Shown here: positions 4,682 through 6,668 of the stretch, in pieces
Layout of the letters: each line of letters opens with the position of its first letter
Position numbering within the stretch: position 1 is the stretch's first letter
NCBI GenBank assembly: GCA_013152165.1
Contig: JAADGY010000050.1
Location: 1-6,668, forward strand
Direction of reading: 5' to 3'
Length of the DNA: 6,668 bases
Origin: a bacterium
GTDB taxonomy: Bacteria > Patescibacteriota > Microgenomatia > JAADGY01
The notes under the pieces: model-generated
Database searches by the model: none
Told to the model about the DNA's origin: nothing
The model's input: the letters and a program-made list of their open reading frames with translations, nothing else
Program-made: the position numbers and the translations under genes

Positions 4682-5724
4682 AACTGGCCGCCATAGCCTT
4701 TGGGACAGCCATAATAATTCACTGGCTGGTAATTAAAATCGCCCATAAAAAAGGCTGGCTGGACACCGGCCGGCAAAACCGGCCGCAGGATATCCACACC
4801 TATCCAGTGCCCAGGTTCGGTGGAGTAGGGGTGTTGATAGGCATGTTGGCCGCCTTGGCCCTTAACCCCTTTAATATTTGGTCAGTGCCGCAAATCGGCT
4901 GGGTAATAGCCGCCGCTTTTTTAATGACAGCGGTCGGAGTCATCGATGATGTCTACAACATCAACCCTTACATTAGATTGGTGACCAACACCATATCCGC
5001 TGTCTTGGTTGTTGTCGGCGGCGGCATCCGGATAAACTTCATCACCAATCCGATGGGAGGCGTTATCCATTTTGACCATGTCGGGGTTTGGCTGGCGGTT
5101 GTCATATCAATCATCTGGCTGGTCTGGATAACCAACATGATTAACTTCAGCAAAGGGGTCGACGGCCAGTTCCCCGGCCTTATCAGCCTTGGGCTTTTGG
5201 CGGTCGGCGGCTTAAGCCTTCGTTTTTGGCCGGATCCGTTGGCTATCGCCACTTTTGTCTTAGCCCTAACCGCCTCGGCCGGTTTTGCCGGCTTGTTGGT
5301 TTTTAATATTTATCCTCAAAAAATGATGCCGGGCTATTCGGCCGGTTCATTAGGCGGTTTTTTGCTGGGGGTGGTTTCGATTATGGCCTCAGCCAAGCTG
5401 GCCGGCTTGTTTATTATTATGGGCATACCGGTATTGGATGGAATTTATGCCATCCTCCGCCGCTTAAAACAAGGCAGATCACCGGTCTGGGGGGACAACC
5501 AGCACCTGCACCATTTATTGTTAAACAACCTAAAATGGTCCAAATCAACGGTGGCTGTTTTTTACTGGGTGACCACCTTTTTGTTGGGAATATTGGGTTT
5601 GTATTTGAGAAGTTATCAAAAAATGTTTACAATAGCCTTAGTAACTATTTTATTTGCTAGTTTTATTATATGGCTGAAACGTTTTTTTATTACTTTAAAA
5701 CCGCCCGAGTCGTTCAATGGATAA
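4666..5724 (+). CDS. GT4-type polyprenyl-phosphate sugar-1-phosphate transferase (WecA/TagO/MraY family)
   Basis: A 352-residue, hydrophobic, multi-helix protein, normal in length for the family. These enzymes move a sugar-1-phosphate (often GlcNAc-1-P) from a UDP-sugar to undecaprenyl phosphate, starting a lipid-linked glycan. Visible motifs: the N-terminal loop IHTYPVPRFGGVGV (43-56, resembling H-x-x-P-x-PR-x-GG), VIDDVYNINPY (92-102, the DD pair at 94-95), NMINFSKGVDG (157-167, counterpart of NxxNxxDGxDG), IPVLDGIYAILRR (254-266) and GDNQHLHHLLL (276-286, the HxHH motif). The loop that normally reads GDxGS is MPGYSAGSLGG (221-231) here: Tyr224 stands where the conserved Asp would be. Chemistry may therefore differ. 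The acceptor sugar is unknown. The start overlaps the previous gene by 16 bases, without a Shine-Dalgarno sequence; the 3' end overlaps the UbiA gene by 55 bases. Confidence 0.9.
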   Translation: MVDYLKLAAIAFGTAIIIHWLVIKIAHKKGWLDTGRQNRPQDIHTYPVPRFGGVGVLIGMLAALALNPFNIWSVPQIGWVIAAAFLMTAVGVIDDVYNINPYIRLVTNTISAVLVVVGGGIRINFITNPMGGVIHFDHVGVWLAVVISIIWLVWITNMINFSKGVDGQFPGLISLGLLAVGGLSLRFWPDPLAIATFVLALTASAGFAGLLVFNIYPQKMMPGYSAGSLGGFLLGVVSIMASAKLAGLFIIMGIPVLDGIYAILRRLKQGRSPVWGDNQHLHHLLLNNLKWSKSTVAVFYWVTTFLLGILGLYLRSYQKMFTIALVTILFASFIIWLKRFFITLKPPESFNG

Positions 5725-6602
5725 AGAACGTCAGTATCTTTGCGGCTATAACCTTTAGCGGGCTTTTGTTCAACCCGGTTTTTTTTAAACCGGTCTTTTT
5801 AGCCTTTTGGCTGTTTTGTTTTTTGGCCTCCGGGGTTTATTTTTTAAACGACTTAATCGATGCCGACCGGGACAGGCGCCACCCGTTTAAAAAGTATCGG
5901 CCGATAGCCGCCGGCAAGATTTCTCCTCCAACCGCCGCCGTTATTGGGGCAGGGTTAATAATCGGCAGTTTAATGGCCGCTTTTTACCTATCAGTTCCCC
6001 TGTTTGTCTTGATGCTGGCTTATGTTGTTTTACAGATCGTTTATTCGCTGTGGTTAAAGCACGAGCCAATCTTAGACATCGTCAGCATCGCCACCGGTTT
6101 TATTTTAAGAGTCTATGCCGGCGCCGTGGTAGTTAATCTTCATTTATCGGTTTGGTTTTTAATCTGTGTGATTGCTTTTTCGCTGTTTGTCGCCGCCGCC
6201 AAAAGGCGCAGTGAGTACGTATTAAAAAAGGGCGAGATCGACATCAAGCAAAGGCCGGTTTTCAAATTTTATAATCTGCCCCTGCTTGATATTTATATAT
6301 CAATGTTTGCCAACACAACTTGGTTATCCTACACCCTTTTTGCCTACTTTCACCCCCTGCCTCGATACTCCGAAAACGGCCCCGTCTTAAGCCTGATGCT
6401 GCCCAAAACCTTTTATACCCAAAAGTGGCTGATGATTACCGTCCCGCTTGTCATTTACGGAGTTTTGCGCTACCTGCTGTTGGTTTATCATAACCAAGCC
6501 GGCGAGTCGCCGGCCAGGACGCTGATAAAAGACAAGCCCTTGTTCGTCACCGTTTTATTATGGGCCGTGCTGGTAGTTTTAGTCCTAGACAGCATCTATT
6601 AA
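5670..6602 (+). CDS. UbiA-family prenyltransferase, decaprenyl-phosphate phosphoribosyltransferase-like
   Basis: A 310-residue multi-helix protein. Motif 1 is NDLIDADRDRRHP (60-72) followed by KKYRPIAAG (74-82), matching the Asp-rich diphosphate/Mg site of UbiA enzymes. Motif 2 is YSLWLKHEPILDIVSIATGF (125-144) with R147. AKRRSE (177-182) and a C-terminal ESPARTLIKDKPLF (279-292) are shared with the DPPR synthase branch (Rv3806c-type). Those enzymes transfer 5-phosphoribose from PRPP to a polyprenyl phosphate, the first step to polyprenyl-phosphoryl arabinose or ribose donors. The branch assignment is by motif memory, without alignment; another polyprenyl substrate remains possible. The oxidase and reductase (DprE1/DprE2) that would complete arabinose formation are not in the window. 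The WIKN motif at 17-20 supports 5670 as the start despite the 55-base overlap; I see no later in-frame start before it. It is the last gene of the operon. Confidence 0.87.
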   Translation: MAETFFYYFKTARVVQWIKNVSIFAAITFSGLLFNPVFFKPVFLAFWLFCFLASGVYFLNDLIDADRDRRHPFKKYRPIAAGKISPPTAAVIGAGLIIGSLMAAFYLSVPLFVLMLAYVVLQIVYSLWLKHEPILDIVSIATGFILRVYAGAVVVNLHLSVWFLICVIAFSLFVAAAKRRSEYVLKKGEIDIKQRPVFKFYNLPLLDIYISMFANTTWLSYTLFAYFHPLPRYSENGPVLSLMLPKTFYTQKWLMITVPLVIYGVLRYLLLVYHNQAGESPARTLIKDKPLFVTVLLWAVLVVLVLDSIY

Positions 6603-6625
6603 CCCCAAAGTTTTTTCGAACCAAT

Positions 6626-6665
6626 TTTGGCACCCCCCGGGGTTGCCAAACCGGAACGATTTTTT
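6626..6665 (+). terminator. Probable terminator hairpin after the rightward operon
   Basis: TTTGGCA (6626-6632) pairs perfectly with TGCCAAA (6644-6650). Three further C-G pairs inside (6634-6636 with 6640-6642), after one mismatch, extend the stem. A six-base T-run follows at 6660-6665, nine bases after the stem, which is further than in a classic intrinsic terminator. The position, 24 bases past the last stop, suits an operon end. The outer arms CGAACC and GGAACG may extend an imperfect stem. It could alternatively be another copy of the intergenic repeat family. Confidence 0.5.
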
Positions 6666-6668
6666 AAG

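Noticed and set aside
4968..5252. Minus-strand 94-residue open frame
   Set aside because: It is antisense to the GT4 gene across its conserved NxxNF...DG region.
6599..6667. Short minus-strand open frame ending at a TAA, as a possible 3' end of a convergent gene
   Set aside because: Only about 22 codons are visible, they run through a strong hairpin, and no family motif can be seen; the right edge prevents a decision.

Overview
The window looks like bacterial chromosomal DNA from an uncultivated Candidate Phyla Radiation (Patescibacteria) genome, possibly Microgenomates. This is an inference from gene style, not a database match. The grounds are overlapping membrane/glycosyltransferase genes, near-total absence of Shine-Dalgarno sequences, TAA at all six visible stop codons, and a small-repeat intergenic mosaic. 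No in-frame TGA interrupts any gene, so the standard bacterial code suffices.

Layout: the left third (1-1576) is a minus-strand pair. A polytopic membrane protein with a C-terminal IPT/TIG-like domain lies upstream of a GtrB/DPM-like family 2 glycosyltransferase that runs off the left edge; one base separates the two genes. A 402-bp divergent intergenic region (1577-1978) follows, carrying short repeats, alternative hairpins and two outward-facing candidate promoters. The right two thirds (1979-6602) is a five-gene plus-strand operon in which every junction overlaps (1, 14, 16 and 55 nt): a TatD-family metal-dependent hydrolase, a membrane-embedded processive-type GT2, a small three-helix membrane protein with a PWGE motif, a WecA/MraY-family polyprenyl-phosphate sugar-1-phosphate transferase, and a UbiA-family protein resembling decaprenyl-phosphate phosphoribosyltransferase. 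A GC-rich hairpin followed by a T-run closes the operon near the right edge.

Together the genes suggest assembly of an envelope glycan on polyprenyl-phosphate carriers. The GT4 would load a sugar-1-phosphate, the UbiA enzyme would make a polyprenyl-phosphoryl pentose donor, and the membrane GT2 would polymerise or transfer sugars. The leftward GT2 would supply a further lipid-linked sugar.

Points most worth a second look are the two divergent -10 boxes sited 6-7 nt before a start codon (possible leaderless transcripts), the loss of the conserved Asp in the GDxGS-equivalent loop of the GT4 protein, the PWGE membrane protein embedded between two glycan enzymes, and the composite intergenic repeat. 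I see no CRISPR array, tRNA, rRNA, transposase or recognisable new defence system.
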